Positions 4,311-5,032 of a DNA stretch of 5,032 nt are shown in pieces (positions within the stretch are counted from its first letter, which is position 1; each line of letters begins with the position of its first letter). Below the pieces are notes generated by a model. The model saw only the letters and a program-made list of their open reading frames with translations, made no database searches and had not been told where the DNA came from. Source of the DNA: an uncultured Blautia sp. Lineage in GTDB: Bacteria > Bacillota > Clostridia > Lachnospirales > Lachnospiraceae. The position numbers and the translations under genes were made by a program. Where the stretch lies: contig CAKRYE010000103.1 of NCBI GenBank assembly GCA_934426285.1, positions 1 to 5,032 of the forward strand. The letters run 5' to 3'.

Positions 4311-5032
4311 ATGGACGAGGAGAGATATCCGTCTCTGCCCTGGCAGGGATGGAAGATTGTAAAAAGGCTGGGACGGGGCGGTTTTGGCACCGTATATCAG
4401 GCACAGCGAAATTCCGCAGGCGTTATGGAAGATGCTGCCATAAAAGTGATTTCTTTCCCCAGGAATAAAGAAGACATTGAAGCGGACATTACAGATGGTT
4501 ATGATCTCGTCAGCGTAAGAAATAAATATAAGGATATGCTCCACAGGTACGTAGATGAATATCAGATCATGCTGGCGTTTAAGGGGCAGACCAATATTGT
4601 CAGCTGCGATGATTTTGAAGCAAAACCCCATGAAGACGGGATCGGATGGGATGTGTTTATCCGAATGGAACTGCTGACCCCGTTGACTACGTTGATCAAA
4701 CAGTATGCAGGAAGTATTCCGGAAGAAATGGTTATAAAAGTCGGAATGGATATCTGTTCGGCACTTGTACTTTGTGAGTCTAAACATATCGTACACAGAG
4801 ATATTAAGCCGGAGAATATCATGGTATCGGAGTTTGGCGATTATAAATTAGGCGATTTCGGAATTGCCAGAACGATGTATCACACAATTCAGGCAACGAT
4901 TGCCGGCTCAGACCGTTATATGGCACCGGAAGTGATCAAAAGAAAAGAATATGGGAAAGAGGTTGACATTTATAGTCTCGGATTGGTTCTTTACTGGATG
5001 CTGAACAACCGCAAGCGTCCTTTTATCGATGC
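4311..5032 (+). CDS. Eukaryotic-like serine/threonine protein kinase, 3' end cut by the window
   Basis: At least 240 residues of a Hanks-type kinase domain; the gene runs off the window. Motifs in order: Gly-rich loop L-G-R-G-G-F-G (20-26), A-I-K-V with catalytic K45, likely helix-C Glu E83, hinge M-E-L-L (119-122), catalytic loop H162-R-D-I-K-P-E-N (D164, K166, N169), L-G-D-F-G (D182), an activation segment with T188, T192 and T196 as possible autophosphorylation sites, Y-M-A-P-E (E207) and D219-I-Y-S-L-G. All catalytic residues are present, so it should be active. K45 to E83 is about 38 residues, roughly twice the usual spacing, pointing to a helical insert. No membrane segment precedes the domain; what follows it (transmembrane, FHA or sensor part) is not visible. 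It follows the PP2C gene by 17 bases and probably acts on the same substrates in opposition. Confidence 0.94.
   Translation, partial: MDEERYPSLPWQGWKIVKRLGRGGFGTVYQAQRNSAGVMEDAAIKVISFPRNKEDIEADITDGYDLVSVRNKYKDMLHRYVDEYQIMLAFKGQTNIVSCDDFEAKPHEDGIGWDVFIRMELLTPLTTLIKQYAGSIPEEMVIKVGMDICSALVLCESKHIVHRDIKPENIMVSEFGDYKLGDFGIARTMYHTIQATIAGSDRYMAPEVIKRKEYGKEVDIYSLGLVLYWMLNNRKRPFID

Noticed and set aside
4296..4796. 166-residue open frame on the minus strand
   Set aside because: Lies opposite the well-supported kinase gene, has a cysteine/histidine/phenylalanine-rich composition typical of antisense frames, and resembles no family.
1..5032. tRNA, rRNA, CRISPR array, insertion sequence or riboswitch
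   Set aside because: No repeats with spacers, transposase frames, cloverleaf-like segments or long untranslated leaders; no gap between genes exceeds 19 bases.

Overview
The window reads as a Gram-positive, low-to-mid GC Firmicute, most likely a gut-type clostridium of the Lachnospiraceae sort. The basis is strong purine-rich ribosome binding sites before every gene, densely packed genes all on the + strand, an A-rich but not extreme composition, and a protein set (WXG100-like proteins, a DUF4176 protein, a PP2C phosphatase and a eukaryotic-like kinase) typical of clostridial type VII secretion (T7SS/ESX-like) loci. The organism is inferred from style, not from a marker gene.

Nine genes run left to right with gaps of 4 to 19 bases and one 17-base overlap. 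No terminator or obvious internal promoter was seen, so the window is probably part of one operon. Positions 32-2055 hold the small-substrate part: a WXG100-like protein with FEG instead of WxG (32-319), a protein whose layout resembles EspG-type ESX chaperones (330-974), a motif-less helical-hairpin protein (979-1296), a canonical WXG100 protein with W-E-G (1313-1606) and a longer WXG100-like protein with a tail (1618-2055). Positions 2072-3208 encode a 378-residue protein with a WXG/LXG-like helical head, a lysine-rich linker and a glycine-rich hydrophobic middle, built like a T7SS effector but without a toxin domain I can recognise. A DUF4176 protein (3228-3500) follows; the family commonly sits beside such effectors.

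Positions 3484-5032 hold a signalling pair: a PP2C-type Ser/Thr phosphatase with its catalytic aspartates intact, then a Ser/Thr protein kinase with all catalytic motifs, cut off by the window end. The inferred picture is a secretion locus in which helical-hairpin proteins and a larger effector are escorted by chaperone-like partners, with export or assembly tuned by reversible Thr/Ser phosphorylation, loosely like the threonine-phosphorylation switch of some type VI systems. The secretion motor (EssC-type ATPase) and membrane parts are not in the window, so membership in a T7SS locus is inferred.

Two perfect inverted repeats lie inside genes: a 10-bp stem with a 3-base loop in the EspG-like gene, and a 13-bp stem whose loop encodes the catalytic N-E-D of the phosphatase.
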